DNA of 64,000 bases from JBHFEI01 sp041928815 (GCF_041928815.1 NZ_JBHFEI010000018.1:1-64000); one strand, 5' to 3'; positions 8,771 through 17,233 are shown, numbered from the stretch's first letter. A program made the numbers and translations. The notes: generated by a model not told the origin, from the letters alone.

Positions 8771-8803
8771 ATCCCGGGTCAGCTCTCACTGCAAATCAAC
8801 AGC
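8771..8803 (-). repeat. IS21 right terminal inverted repeat
   Basis: Exact reverse complement of 6207-6239. Confidence 0.93.
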
Positions 8804-8811
8804 CGCATAAC

Positions 8812-9051
8812 TTAAACGAAATGGCCTCCGGCACAATCGGTCCGGTTCAATTTGCAGGTCCGGATGCCAAACAGCGTATAAGCTGGGCAGAAGCGGATGA
8901 TCCCCGTCACGATCAGCACTAGGCCGATTGCCGAAATGGCGACACGAAGGTAGCCCAAGGACGCCAGCCATGACGTCATGAAGGGCAATGCCATCAGGCA
9001 AAGGCCCAAAACCAAGCGGATCACGCGATCCATCGAACCGAAATTCTTCAT
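8812..9051 (-). CDS. DUF2892 (YgaP-type) membrane protein
   Basis: A 79-residue inner-membrane protein with two predicted helices (about 11-31 and 33-52) and the family hallmark FCPAYTLFGIRTC near residue 54. DUF2892 domains are often found with rhodaneses and sulfide genes, sometimes fused to them. It is last in the leftward peroxiredoxin-bigR unit, about 100 bp after bigR. An IS21 copy ends 8 bases past its stop codon, so its native terminator or distal genes may have been displaced. Confidence 0.85.
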   Translation of the reverse strand: MKNFGSMDRVIRLVLGLCLMALPFMTSWLASLGYLRVAISAIGLVLIVTGIIRFCPAYTLFGIRTCKLNRTDCAGGHFV

Positions 9052-9152
9052 TTCATCCTCCTGGCGTGGCTAGTGACTCCGATTGCGTCGCGTCTCGACT
9101 GAAATGGCGGCGTTGCTTCTTCACTCCCGAGGCGCCGTCTCGGGCTTGCGGC

Positions 9153-9584
9153 TCAGTTGGCATTTTCCAGACGCGCCCAACGCGCCACCTCTCCGGCAAA
9201 GCCTCCCTGCGCGACCGGCTTTCGTCCGGCCTGCGAGGCCGGCATCTCGATCTCGGGCGGGTTCCGGGTGACCTCGACGCCGCAAAAGACGCGCATCAGC
9301 ATCTCCATGACGGCTGTCACGCGATCATCGGCGATGGAATAGTAGACCTGCCGAGATTCACGTCGCGTCTGGACGACGCCGGCCTGGCGCAGTTCTCCAA
9401 GTTGCTGCGACAGCGCCGGCTGCTTGAAGTCCAAGTCTTCCTGGATCTCACTGACCGATCGCTCCTTCTGCGCGATGTGACAGAGCAGTATCAGGCGGCT
9501 TGGCGTGCTGAACAGGCGCATAAAGTCCGCAGCCTCAGCTGCCTTTTCCTGCATCGTGTCGAGTGAGAGTGCGGCATCAATCAT
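9153..9584 (-). CDS. bigR: BigR-like ArsR-family sulfide-responsive repressor
   Basis: A 143-residue winged-helix repressor of the ArsR family. The recognition region is KQPALSQQLGELRQAGVV (54-71). Two Cys, C35 (in LLCHIA) and C101 (in RVFCGVE), match the pair that forms a di- or polysulfide in BigR/SqrR-type sensors, releasing DNA. The ATG at 9584 has a GGGAG site and overlaps the peroxiredoxin stop (ATGA). The 39-bp AT-rich palindrome at 10292-10330, between this unit and the sulfide genes, is its likely operator. The regulator class is assigned from motifs and context. Confidence 0.88.
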   Translation of the reverse strand: MIDAALSLDTMQEKAAEAADFMRLFSTPSRLILLCHIAQKERSVSEIQEDLDFKQPALSQQLGELRQAGVVQTRRESRQVYYSIADDRVTAVMEMLMRVFCGVEVTRNPPEIEMPASQAGRKPVAQGGFAGEVARWARLENAN

Positions 9585-10231
9585 GCACGGCGCTCCCGAT
9601 AGTACCAGGACTGACCCTCCGTTACATCCTCGGCATCTTTCATCGAAGATGCCGCCGGCTCGACCAATGGGTCGCCGGGATGCCAGCCTTCCGGTGTCAG
9701 GGCGCATTCACGCTCGGACGTCTGCAGCGCTTCCACCAGCCGCAAGAGCTCATCGACCGACCTGCCCACATTCATCGGATACCAGACGATGGCGCGAATA
9801 ATGCCTTCCGGGTCGATCACGTAGGTGGCGCGCACCGTGCCGCTGTTTTCTGACGAAGCGTCCAGCATCCCGTAGGCCCTGGCAATGACCATCGCCGAAT
9901 CCTCGATCAGCGGAAAGCCAATCTTGACGCCAAAGCTGCGCTCGATATCGCGCAACCAGGCTACATGAGAATAGAGGCTATCGACGGAAAGGCCGAGCAA
10001 CTCACAATTCAACCTGGCAAATTGCGTCTGCGCCTTGGCCAGCGCGATGAACTCGCTCGTGCAGACCGACGTGAAGTCCGCAGGATGTGAAAAGAACATC
10101 ACCCAGCGGCCGCGATAACCGGACAAGGACACATCTCCGCTCGTAGAGCGAGCCGAGAAGCCCGGCGCCTTGTCATTCAGGCGGAGCGCAACGGCGGCGT
10201 CAGCTGCGTTCAGGCTCATCTTGTCCATCAT
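9581..10231 (-). CDS. Peroxiredoxin, Prx6/1-Cys type
   Basis: A 216-residue AhpC/TSA-fold peroxidase. The peroxidatic Cys is C57 in the motif HPADFTSVCTSEF, and the long C-terminal arm (NVGRSVDELLRLVEALQ and beyond) is typical of the Prx6 group. It reduces H2O2, alkyl peroxides or possibly persulfides with a thiol donor in the cytosol. It is first in the leftward unit, translationally coupled to bigR by ATGA, and so probably under BigR control. A paired start (ATG ATG) lies at 10231. Confidence 0.9.
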   Translation of the reverse strand: MMDKMSLNAADAAVALRLNDKAPGFSARSTSGDVSLSGYRGRWVMFFSHPADFTSVCTSEFIALAKAQTQFARLNCELLGLSVDSLYSHVAWLRDIERSFGVKIGFPLIEDSAMVIARAYGMLDASSENSGTVRATYVIDPEGIIRAIVWYPMNVGRSVDELLRLVEALQTSERECALTPEGWHPGDPLVEPAASSMKDAEDVTEGQSWYYRERRA

Positions 10232-10291
10232 GCGTCCTCATCGTTCCCGACACGAACTGCCTATAGCGGGAGCTCAATTTCATAGCCATCG

Positions 10292-10330
10292 AAAATACAT
10301 ACTTGCATTGTTAATGTAAATATGTATTTT
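10292..10330. promoter_or_regulatory. Divergent operator, 39-bp AT-rich palindrome (BigR candidate)
   Basis: Outer arms AAAATACATA (10292-10301) and TATGTATTTT (10321-10330) are exact inverted repeats. Inner arms TTGCATT/AATGTAA share the same centre (10311) with one mismatch. It lies between the divergent peroxiredoxin-bigR and MBL-SQR-cyd units. BigR is known to bind AT-rich palindromes over its promoter; binding here is inferred. Confidence 0.8.
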
Positions 10331-10353
10331 AAGCCCATCGACAGGAGACGACC

Positions 10354-11292
10354 ATGGCTCACGCTAATCTCGATACGCATCTTTCGCACGCGACGGGCAT
10401 CGTTCGCAGAGCTCTGGAAAGCGCAACGCTGCGCCCGGTGGTTCGGTCATTTTTCGATCCCGCCACCTTCACCATCAGCCACGTCGTAAGAGATCCGTCC
10501 TCTCATGCCTGCGCCATTGTCGACAGCGTCCTCGACTATGACCCGGCTTCCGGAAAAACAACGAACGCCTCGGCCCAGGCGCTCATCGATTACATAAAAT
10601 CCGAAAGTCTCGAAGTGCAGTGGCTTCTTGAGACGCATGCGCACGCTGACCACCTGTCGGCTGCGCCCTTCCTGCAAAAGGAAATCGGTGGTCAGCTCGC
10701 CATCGGACGCGAAATCATCCGGGTTCAGGAAGTCTTCGGGAAAATCTTCAACGCCGGTACGGAATTCCAGAGGGACGGCAGTCAGTTCGACCAGCTCTTT
10801 CTGGACGGCGACCGTTTCAGCATCGGCAATCTCGATGCAACAGTCCTGCATGTGCCCGGTCACACGCCGGCATGTCTCGCCTATGTCGTCGGCGACGCCG
10901 TCTTTCCGGGCGATACGATGTTCATGCCGGATTACGGCACGGCGCGCTGCGACTTTCCAGGCGGTGACGCGCGCCTGCTTTATCGATCGATCAAACGCCT
11001 GACACAGCTTCCGGACGAAGCGCGTATGTTCATGTGTCACGATTACAAGGCGCCGGGCCGTGACGATTATGCCTGGGAGACGACGGTCGGCGCCGAGCGC
11101 ATAGGCAATGTGCATGTCCACGACGGCATCAGCGAGGACGAGTTTGTCGCGATGCGCAATACGCGCGACGCGACGCTCTCGATGCCGAAACTGATCCTGC
11201 CATCGGTCCAGGTCAACATGCGCGGTGGACTGATGCCGCCGGCCGAAGACAACGGCGTGCAGTATCTGAAAATCCCTCTGAACGCGCTCTAA
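10354..11292 (+). CDS. blh: Persulfide-dioxygenase-like MBL-fold hydrolase (Blh)
   Basis: A 312-residue metallo-beta-lactamase-fold protein related to ETHE1/Blh persulfide dioxygenases, which oxidise glutathione persulfide to sulfite. The metal motif is H95-x-H97-x-D99-H100, with a later HVPGHTPAC His and the CHDYK His. The DYGTARCDFPGGDA segment is typical of the group. It starts 24 bp past the operator palindrome and begins the rightward sulfide operon. Confidence 0.9.
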   Translation: MAHANLDTHLSHATGIVRRALESATLRPVVRSFFDPATFTISHVVRDPSSHACAIVDSVLDYDPASGKTTNASAQALIDYIKSESLEVQWLLETHAHADHLSAAPFLQKEIGGQLAIGREIIRVQEVFGKIFNAGTEFQRDGSQFDQLFLDGDRFSIGNLDATVLHVPGHTPACLAYVVGDAVFPGDTMFMPDYGTARCDFPGGDARLLYRSIKRLTQLPDEARMFMCHDYKAPGRDDYAWETTVGAERIGNVHVHDGISEDEFVAMRNTRDATLSMPKLILPSVQVNMRGGLMPPAEDNGVQYLKIPLNAL

Positions 11293-11311
11293 TAACGAAC
11301 GGCTTCGCGTG

Positions 11312-11743
11312 ATGTCCGACCTCAACGTCCTCTGGCCGCTGTCCGGTGGCCTCCTCATCGGCCTTTCAGCGGCGCTCTATCTGCTGCTGAACGGCCGTAT
11401 CGCCGGGATCTCCGGACTGACCGCATCCGCCTTCGGCTGGACAGGCGCAGGGATCAGCCCGCTCGGCCTCGGCTTCCTCGCCGGAATCCTGTCCGGCGCG
11501 GCCCTCGCTTTCGCCTGGATACGGCAGGCGGATCTCGCGATCACCTCCTCGCCCGTGCTTCTGATCGTGGGCGGCCTTCTGGTCGGCTTCGGGACACGCT
11601 TCGGCTCTGGCTGCACCAGCGGCCACGGCGTCTGCGGTCTGGCGCGGCTGTCGCCCCGCTCTGTCGTCGCTACTGTCGCATTCATGCTCGTCGCGGCGAT
11701 CACCCTTTTCATCGTCCGCCACGTGATCGGAGGTGTCGCATGA
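11312..11743 (+). CDS. YeeE/YedE family transporter, first half
   Basis: A 143-residue integral membrane protein with about four helices and the family motif GFGTRFGSGCTSGHGVCG near residue 90. YeeE/YedE proteins carry thiosulfate or related sulfur species through conserved Cys residues, visible here in GCTSGHGVC. A GTG three bases upstream is an alternative start. It overlaps the next gene by ATGA and the two halves probably assemble into one channel. Confidence 0.88.
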   Translation: MSDLNVLWPLSGGLLIGLSAALYLLLNGRIAGISGLTASAFGWTGAGISPLGLGFLAGILSGAALAFAWIRQADLAITSSPVLLIVGGLLVGFGTRFGSGCTSGHGVCGLARLSPRSVVATVAFMLVAAITLFIVRHVIGGVA

Positions 11744-12180
11744 CATTCAGGGTACTCGCGTCCGTTCTATGCGGCCTGTTTTTCGGCGCAGGGCTCGTCA
11801 TCTCAGACATGGTCAATCCGGGGCGCGTTCTCGCCTTTCTCGACGTCACCGGCGCATGGGACCCGTCGCTCGCCTTCGTCATGGGCGGCGCGCTGATCCC
11901 GTCGTCGATCGCCTATGCGATCAGGCGGCGCTGGCGCCGCCCGCTCCTCGAGACGCAGTTTCACGTTCCCGAAAGCAGGACCATCGATGGCCGGCTCGTG
12001 GGTGGGGCTGTGCTGTTCGGCGTCGGCTGGGGCCTCGTCGGTCTCTGCCCAGGCCCCGCCATCGCATCCCTGGTGACAGGTCGTTGGGAGGCGGCCGTGT
12101 TCGCTGCAGCCATGCTCGCAGGCATGTTTGCCTATCGCATGGCCACTTCCCCGCGCAATGCGCCGCGTCCCGCTCACTGA
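11740..12180 (+). CDS. YeeE/YedE-type (DUF6691) transporter, second half
   Basis: A 146-residue membrane protein that pairs with the preceding gene. It opens with a GLVISDMVNPGRVLAFLD segment, characteristic of the DUF6691 half, and has GLVGLCPGPA near residue 104 with the conserved Cys. Overlap with the upstream gene is 4 bases. In BigR-type loci this pair is taken to move sulfide or thiosulfate across the inner membrane; direction is not shown by the sequence. Confidence 0.88.
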   Translation: MTFRVLASVLCGLFFGAGLVISDMVNPGRVLAFLDVTGAWDPSLAFVMGGALIPSSIAYAIRRRWRRPLLETQFHVPESRTIDGRLVGGAVLFGVGWGLVGLCPGPAIASLVTGRWEAAVFAAAMLAGMFAYRMATSPRNAPRPAH

Positions 12181-12194
12181 GGAGGAGTTTTTTC

Positions 12195-13886
12195 ATGGAT
12201 ATCCGCAAGATAAACGACAGCATCAGCGTTTCGCCCCAGATCAGGCTTGACGACGCCCATGAGCTGGCGCGGCTTGGCTTCAAGTCCATCATATCGAACC
12301 GGCCCGATCGGGAGGAGGATGGTCAGCCAACCGCCGACATGATGGGCATGGCCGCCAAAGGTGCCGGCCTGGAATTCCGGCACGCCCCGGTCGTCGCGTC
12401 CGATATCGGTGATCGAGACATTGCGCTCTTCGGCGAAGCGCTGAAGCACCTGCCCAAGCCCGTCCTCGCCTTCTGTCGATCCGGCACCAGAGCTGCGACG
12501 CTCTGGGCGCTTTCACAGGCACCTCTCCTTGGCGAAGACGCCGTCCTTTCCGCCACGAAATCCGCCGGCTACGACTTGTCTCAGCTTCGGCCCCGTTTGT
12601 CTCTGGCGCCCGTTGCCGAGAATATGGGAGCGAGAGACACGACGCCCTCGACAGCCTGTGACGTTCTGATCGTCGGAGCCGGTGCTGCCGGCATCGCGAC
12701 GGCCGCCAGCCTACTGAAGCGTCGTCAATGCCTTAACATCGTCCTCGTCGATCCCTCCGAGCGTCATGCCTACCAGCCCGGCTGGACCATGGTCGGAGGC
12801 GGGATCTTCAAGCCCGAGGATACGGTCAGGCCGATGCGCGATCTCATCCCCGAGGGAGTCAAATGGGAAAAGGCTTCGGTTGCGGAATTCGAACCGGATC
12901 ATGATCGCGTGGTTGTGTCCGGCGGTCGTCGCATCAGCTATCGTATGCTGGTGGTTGCTCCCGGGATCAGGCTGAACTGGTCGGCGATCGAAGGCCTCGA
13001 GGACTCGCTCGGCCGAAATGGCGTGACCTCCAACTACCGCTACGATACCGCCCCCTATACCTGGTCTCTGGTCCAGAACCTTAAGGGCGGTCGAGCCCTT
13101 TTCACCCAACCGCCCATGCCGATCAAATGCGCAGGTGCTCCGCAAAAAGCGATGTATCTGTCGGGCGACCACTGGTTTCGACAGGGCCGGATCAAAGATA
13201 TCTCGATCCAGTTCCACAATGCCGGACCGGTTCTGTTCGGTGTGAAGGACTACGTGCCGGCGCTGATGGAGTATGTGAAAAAGTATCGCGCCACCCTGAA
13301 TTTCGGATCTAGGCTTCTTGCGGTCGATGGTTCTCGAAAGGAAGCTCGGTTTGCCAATACGGCTGCCGACGGTACTGTCACCGAAGAGACCGTCGGTTTC
13401 GACATGATCCATGTCTGCCCGCCTCAGGTCGCTCCCGACGTCGTCCGCAACAGTCCGCTCGCCAACCAGGCCGGCTGGATCGAGGTCGATGAGGCAAGCC
13501 TGCAGCACAAGCGCTATCCGAATGTCTTCTCGCTTGGAGATGCGGCAGGCACGTCAAATGCCAAGACTGCGGCCGCCGCCCGCAAGCAGGCGCCAATCGT
13601 TGCGGAAAACGTCCTCGCCGTGCTCGATGGCACATCCATGCCCGCCGCCTATGACGGATATGGATCGTGCCCCCTGACGGTCGAGCGCGGCAAGATCGTG
13701 CTCGCCGAGTTCGGCTACGGCGGCAGGCTGCTGCCGACCTTTCCGACCTGGATCATCGACGGCACCAGGCCATCGAGCCTTGCCTGGTACCTGAAGGCCG
13801 AAGCGCTGCCGCCGATCTACTGGCATGGGATGCTGAAGGGTCGCGAGTGGCTCGTCCGTCCGGACCTCAAGAAAACGGCCGCCTGA
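12195..13886 (+). CDS. Phosphatase/sulfurtransferase-like domain fused to type II sulfide:quinone oxidoreductase
   Basis: A 563-residue fusion. Residues 1-140 are a DSP-like/TIGR01244 domain with the P-loop C94-R-S-G-T-R99. Residues 154-563 are a sulfide:quinone oxidoreductase with the FAD motif GAGAAG (161-166) and the type II signature PIKCAGAPQK, giving redox Cys C312 and C408 (HVCPP). The enzyme oxidises sulfide and passes electrons to quinone at the membrane face; the N-terminal domain may take the sulfane sulfur. GGAGGAG lies 7 bases before the ATG at 12195. The frame is open further upstream, but that part overlaps the YeeE gene and is not coding. Confidence 0.92.
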   Translation: MDIRKINDSISVSPQIRLDDAHELARLGFKSIISNRPDREEDGQPTADMMGMAAKGAGLEFRHAPVVASDIGDRDIALFGEALKHLPKPVLAFCRSGTRAATLWALSQAPLLGEDAVLSATKSAGYDLSQLRPRLSLAPVAENMGARDTTPSTACDVLIVGAGAAGIATAASLLKRRQCLNIVLVDPSERHAYQPGWTMVGGGIFKPEDTVRPMRDLIPEGVKWEKASVAEFEPDHDRVVVSGGRRISYRMLVVAPGIRLNWSAIEGLEDSLGRNGVTSNYRYDTAPYTWSLVQNLKGGRALFTQPPMPIKCAGAPQKAMYLSGDHWFRQGRIKDISIQFHNAGPVLFGVKDYVPALMEYVKKYRATLNFGSRLLAVDGSRKEARFANTAADGTVTEETVGFDMIHVCPPQVAPDVVRNSPLANQAGWIEVDEASLQHKRYPNVFSLGDAAGTSNAKTAAAARKQAPIVAENVLAVLDGTSMPAAYDGYGSCPLTVERGKIVLAEFGYGGRLLPTFPTWIIDGTRPSSLAWYLKAEALPPIYWHGMLKGREWLVRPDLKKTAA

Positions 13887-13897
13887 GGACCGAGACA

Positions 13898-14695
13898 ATG
13901 ACCATGATGCTCGATCCGCTACAATACGGTCTCGGCGCGGTCTCCGGGGGGCTTGTCGGCTTCACGCTGGGCCTGTTTGGCGGTGGCGGCTCGATCCTGG
14001 CCGTGCCGTTGATGGTCTATCTTGTTGGCGTGCCGAGCGCGCACATGGCGATCGGCACCAGTGCCTTTGCCGTCGCTGCAAACGCGTTCACGAATCTGCT
14101 TGGCCATGCTCGTCTCGGCAACGTCAAATGGCGCTGCGCAGGCATCTACAGCATCACCGGGATCGTTGGCGCCTTCATCGGCTCGACCTTCGGCAAGATG
14201 GTCGACGGCCAGAAACTGTTGATCCTGTTTGCCCTGCTGATGCTGGTGGTCGGCGTCCTGATGTTCCGCAAGCGCGGTGCGCTCGGCAATCCGGGCGCCC
14301 AGTGCTCGCGCGAAAACGTCCACAAGGTCGCCGGCTTTGGCGGGATGACGGGTATTTTCTCCGGCTTCTTCGGCATTGGCGGCGGCTTCCTGATTGTGCC
14401 AGGCTTGATTGCTTCGACGAATATGCCGATCCTCTACGCCATCGGCTCCTCGCTTGTTGCAGTCACTGCCTTCGGTTTGACGACCGCGCTGAACTATGCG
14501 TTTTCTGGTTATGTCGACTGGCTGCTCGCAGCAATCTTCATCGCCGGCGGTGTCTTCGGAGGTTTCGCCGGATCGTTCCTTGCAAAACTACTGTCGGCGA
14601 AAAAGGGGACACTCAACAGCCTTTTTGCCACACTGATTTTCGTCGTGGCAGCCTATATGCTTTACAGAAGTGTCGGCCCGGCGATGCACGCCTGA
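13898..14695 (+). CDS. TauE/SafE sulfite exporter family protein
   Basis: A 265-residue membrane protein with about eight helices and the duplicated TauE glycine motif (GLFGGGGSILAVP near 25 and GFFGIGGGFLIVPG near 157). The family exports sulfite, sulfonates or similar anions. It starts 11 bp after the SQR fusion, so it likely removes the sulfite made by the Blh/SQR pathway. A decayed C-terminal copy of the same family lies at 20884-21195. Confidence 0.9.
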   Translation: MTMMLDPLQYGLGAVSGGLVGFTLGLFGGGGSILAVPLMVYLVGVPSAHMAIGTSAFAVAANAFTNLLGHARLGNVKWRCAGIYSITGIVGAFIGSTFGKMVDGQKLLILFALLMLVVGVLMFRKRGALGNPGAQCSRENVHKVAGFGGMTGIFSGFFGIGGGFLIVPGLIASTNMPILYAIGSSLVAVTAFGLTTALNYAFSGYVDWLLAAIFIAGGVFGGFAGSFLAKLLSAKKGTLNSLFATLIFVVAAYMLYRSVGPAMHA

Positions 14696-14716
14696 CGCTC
14701 AATAGCTGGAGTTTCC

Positions 14717-16120
14717 ATGTTCGAGCATTTCGACGCGGTCGTCCTCGCCCGCATCCAGTTCGCCTTCACGGTCTCGGCGCATATCATCTTTCCTGCCTTC
14801 TCGATCGGCACGGCGAGCTACCTGTTCGTACTCGAGGCGCTGTATCTGAAGACCAGACGGGAGGTCTATCTGGAGCTCTTCAATTTCTGGAAAACGATCT
14901 TTGCCGTCGCCTTCGGCATGGGTGTCGTCTCCGGCATTGTCATGTCCTACCAGTTTGGCACCAACTGGGCTGTCTTTTCCGACAAGGCAGGCCCGGTCAT
15001 CGGCCCGCTGATGGGCTACGAGGTGCTGACGGCTTTCTTTCTGGAGGCAGGGTTCCTCGGGGTCATGCTGTTCGGACGAGAGCGGGTTGGCCCCGGCCTG
15101 CATTTCTTCGCCACCGGCATGGTCGCCCTTGGCACACTGATTTCGGCGACATGGATTCTTGCCGTGAATTCCTGGATGCAGACGCCGGCCGGCTTCGGCA
15201 TGAACGACAAGGGGCAGTTCATCCCCGTCGACTGGTGGGCGGTGATCTTCAATCCGTCTTTCCCGTATCGGCTCGTTCACATGGTTCTCGCCGCCTACCT
15301 CACCACGGCTTTCGTGGTCGGCGCGGTCGGTGCCTGGCATCTGCTTCGGCGCACCGCACCGCTGCGGGCCCACACGATGTTCTCGATGGCCATGTGGATG
15401 GCCGCCATCGTGGCGCCGATCCAGATTCTCGCCGGCGATGCTCACGGTCTTAACACGCTCGAGCATCAGCCCGCCAAGGTCATGGCGATGGAAGGGCATT
15501 TCGACAGCCATCCGGATGGCGCGCCCCTCATTCTGTTCGGTCTGCCCAATCAGGCGGAGAAGCGCGTCGACTATGCGATCGAGATTCCGAAGCTATCGAG
15601 CCTCATTCTCAAACATGGTCTGAACGAGCCGCTCGCCGGACTCGACACAATCCCTGACGATACGGAGCCGCCGGTTGCGATCGTCTTCTGGTCGTTCCGT
15701 ATCATGATCGCGATCGGCTTTGCCATGCTCGGCATGGGCATCTGGTCACTGTTCTGTCGCTACCGCGGGACGCTGACGTCAAATGTCTGGTTGCAGCGCG
15801 CGGCAGTCGCCATGGGTCCTGCCGGTTTTGTCGCGGTTCTGGCAGGTTGGGTCACAACGGAAGTCGGCCGGCAGCCCTATACGATCTATGGTCACCTGCT
15901 GACATCTCAATCGCACTCCCCGATTGCTGCGCCTGCCGTTGCGACGTCACTGATCGCCTTCGTCATCGTCTACTTCTTCGTTTTCGGAGCAGGCACGTTC
16001 TATATCCTTCGGCTCATGGCGCGTTTGCCGCGCGATCCCACCCCGGAACTGCAGGAAGGGCCGATCCGAACCCAAGGGATAACACCGGGTCCTGCGCAAG
16101 GAGCCTCCCATGCCCATTGA
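14717..16120 (+). CDS. cydA: Cytochrome bd-type (CIO) quinol oxidase subunit I
   Basis: A 467-residue multi-helix oxidase subunit. H22 in ARIQFAFTVSAHI is the expected haem b595 ligand and a His in FPYRLVHMVLA the haem b558 ligand. The C-terminal GW-x6-GRQP motif is present. The length and short periplasmic Q-loop fit the cyanide-insensitive (CioA) branch. It oxidises quinol and reduces oxygen to water. It begins 21 bp after the tauE stop, so it is probably in the BigR-controlled operon. bd oxidases resist sulfide, which blocks haem-copper oxidases. Confidence 0.93.
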   Translation: MFEHFDAVVLARIQFAFTVSAHIIFPAFSIGTASYLFVLEALYLKTRREVYLELFNFWKTIFAVAFGMGVVSGIVMSYQFGTNWAVFSDKAGPVIGPLMGYEVLTAFFLEAGFLGVMLFGRERVGPGLHFFATGMVALGTLISATWILAVNSWMQTPAGFGMNDKGQFIPVDWWAVIFNPSFPYRLVHMVLAAYLTTAFVVGAVGAWHLLRRTAPLRAHTMFSMAMWMAAIVAPIQILAGDAHGLNTLEHQPAKVMAMEGHFDSHPDGAPLILFGLPNQAEKRVDYAIEIPKLSSLILKHGLNEPLAGLDTIPDDTEPPVAIVFWSFRIMIAIGFAMLGMGIWSLFCRYRGTLTSNVWLQRAAVAMGPAGFVAVLAGWVTTEVGRQPYTIYGHLLTSQSHSPIAAPAVATSLIAFVIVYFFVFGAGTFYILRLMARLPRDPTPELQEGPIRTQGITPGPAQGASHAH

Positions 16121-17114
16121 TCTCGCCTTCATCTGGGCTGCCATCATTGCTTTCGCCGTTCTCGCCTACGTGGTCATGGACGGTTTCGATCTCGGCGTCG
16201 GCATTCTGTTCCCGTTCTTTCCGGCCGAGAGGGATCGCGACGTGATGATGAATTCCGTCGCACCGGTCTGGGATGGAAACGAGACATGGCTGGTGCTCGG
16301 CGGCGGCGGCCTGCTCGCTGTCTTTCCGCTTGCCTATGCGACCATCCTTCCAGCCCTTTACATGCCGCTGATCGCGATGCTGCTCGGGCTAATTTTCCGG
16401 GGTGTCGCCTTCGAGTATCGCTGGCGCACGAAGCGCTGGAAGCGCGTCTGGGACGTTGCGTTTGCTGGCGGCTCGATCCTCGCCGGTTTCTGTCAGGGGA
16501 TCGCTCTCGGTTCTCTCGTCCAGGGTATAGCCGTGGTTGATCGCGCCTATGCCGGTGGCTGGTGGGACTGGCTGACGCCGTTCTCCGTTGCGACTGGACT
16601 TGCTCTGGTGATCGGCTACAGCCTGCTTGGCTCGACGTGGCTCGTCATGAAGACGGAAGGCACTCTCGCTGTCCGAGCGAAAAGGCTGGCTTTGCCGCTC
16701 GCCATTGCAACCGTGGGAGCCATGGGCATCTTCAGCCTCTGGACGCCTTGGCTGCGGCCGCTCTATCTCGACCGGTGGTTCGGTTTCCCGACGATGATCT
16801 TTAGTATCATCGTTCCGCTTCTCGTCCTCGGCTGCCTCTATCTGATCATGATGGGGCTGCGATCCGGCAAGGACGTCCAGCCGTTCCTGGCGTCTCTCGG
16901 ACTGTTCATCCTTGGCTACGCCGGCATCGGAATCAGCTTCTATCCCTATATTGTCCCTCCCTCACTAACGATCTGGGATGCGGCCGCGCCTCCCGAAAGC
17001 TTGTCGTTTCTGCTTGTTGGCGCTTTGGTGCTGGTGCCCATCATTCTGGGTTATACTGTATACGCTTACTGGGTGTTCCGCGGGAAAGTCCGACACGGCG
17101 AGGGATATCACTGA
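16110..17114 (+). CDS. cydB: Cytochrome bd-type (CIO) quinol oxidase subunit II
   Basis: A 334-residue CydB/CioB subunit with about nine helices. The N-terminal YVVMDGFDLGVGILFPF segment, with the conserved DGFDLG, and the later WDGNETWLVLGGG motif are diagnostic. It overlaps cydA by 11 bases and its stop overlaps the start of the DUF2474 gene (ATGA-type). Confidence 0.93.
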   Translation: MPIDLAFIWAAIIAFAVLAYVVMDGFDLGVGILFPFFPAERDRDVMMNSVAPVWDGNETWLVLGGGGLLAVFPLAYATILPALYMPLIAMLLGLIFRGVAFEYRWRTKRWKRVWDVAFAGGSILAGFCQGIALGSLVQGIAVVDRAYAGGWWDWLTPFSVATGLALVIGYSLLGSTWLVMKTEGTLAVRAKRLALPLAIATVGAMGIFSLWTPWLRPLYLDRWFGFPTMIFSIIVPLLVLGCLYLIMMGLRSGKDVQPFLASLGLFILGYAGIGISFYPYIVPPSLTIWDAAAPPESLSFLLVGALVLVPIILGYTVYAYWVFRGKVRHGEGYH

Positions 17115-17233
17115 TGACGAGCGGCGTCGTCTGGGGAAAGCGTTTCCTTTGGTTCGTATCCCTCTGGATCGTCGGTGTCGGAGCAACCGGCGTCATAGCG
17201 TTCGGTATTCGCCTATGGCTAACGCTGAATTAA
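17114..17233 (+). CDS. DUF2474-type small oxidase subunit (CydX-like)
   Basis: A 39-residue single-helix protein (MTSGVVWGKRFLWFVSLWIV, then a second hydrophobic stretch to GIRLW). It begins within the cydB stop codon. DUF2474 proteins end CIO operons in many proteobacteria and are presumed analogues of CydX, stabilising the oxidase. It was found by reading past cydB. Confidence 0.8.
   Translation: MTSGVVWGKRFLWFVSLWIVGVGATGVIAFGIRLWLTLN

Larger units (their letters stand above)
6207..8803 (+). mobile_element. IS21-family insertion sequence, inactivated
   Basis: A 2.6-kb element with 33-bp perfect inverted ends (6207-6239 and 8771-8803; tips TGTT...AACA). A second inner pair, cgagaattgac (left) and gtcaattctcg (right), gives the multiple end repeats typical of IS21. 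It carries overlapping istA and istB, both broken. I see no clear target-site duplication (ctca/agc on the left, cgcata on the right). The right end stops 8 bases from the stop codon of the DUF2892 gene. Confidence 0.93.

Noticed and set aside
6200..8810. Target-site duplication of the IS21
   Set aside because: Flanks ctca/agc and cgcata do not match; either lost or the ends were altered.
11733..12194. N-terminal extension of the SQR fusion to 717 codons
   Set aside because: The extra 154 residues are Arg-rich, overlap the second YeeE/YedE gene, and a strong GGAGGAG site marks ATG 12195.
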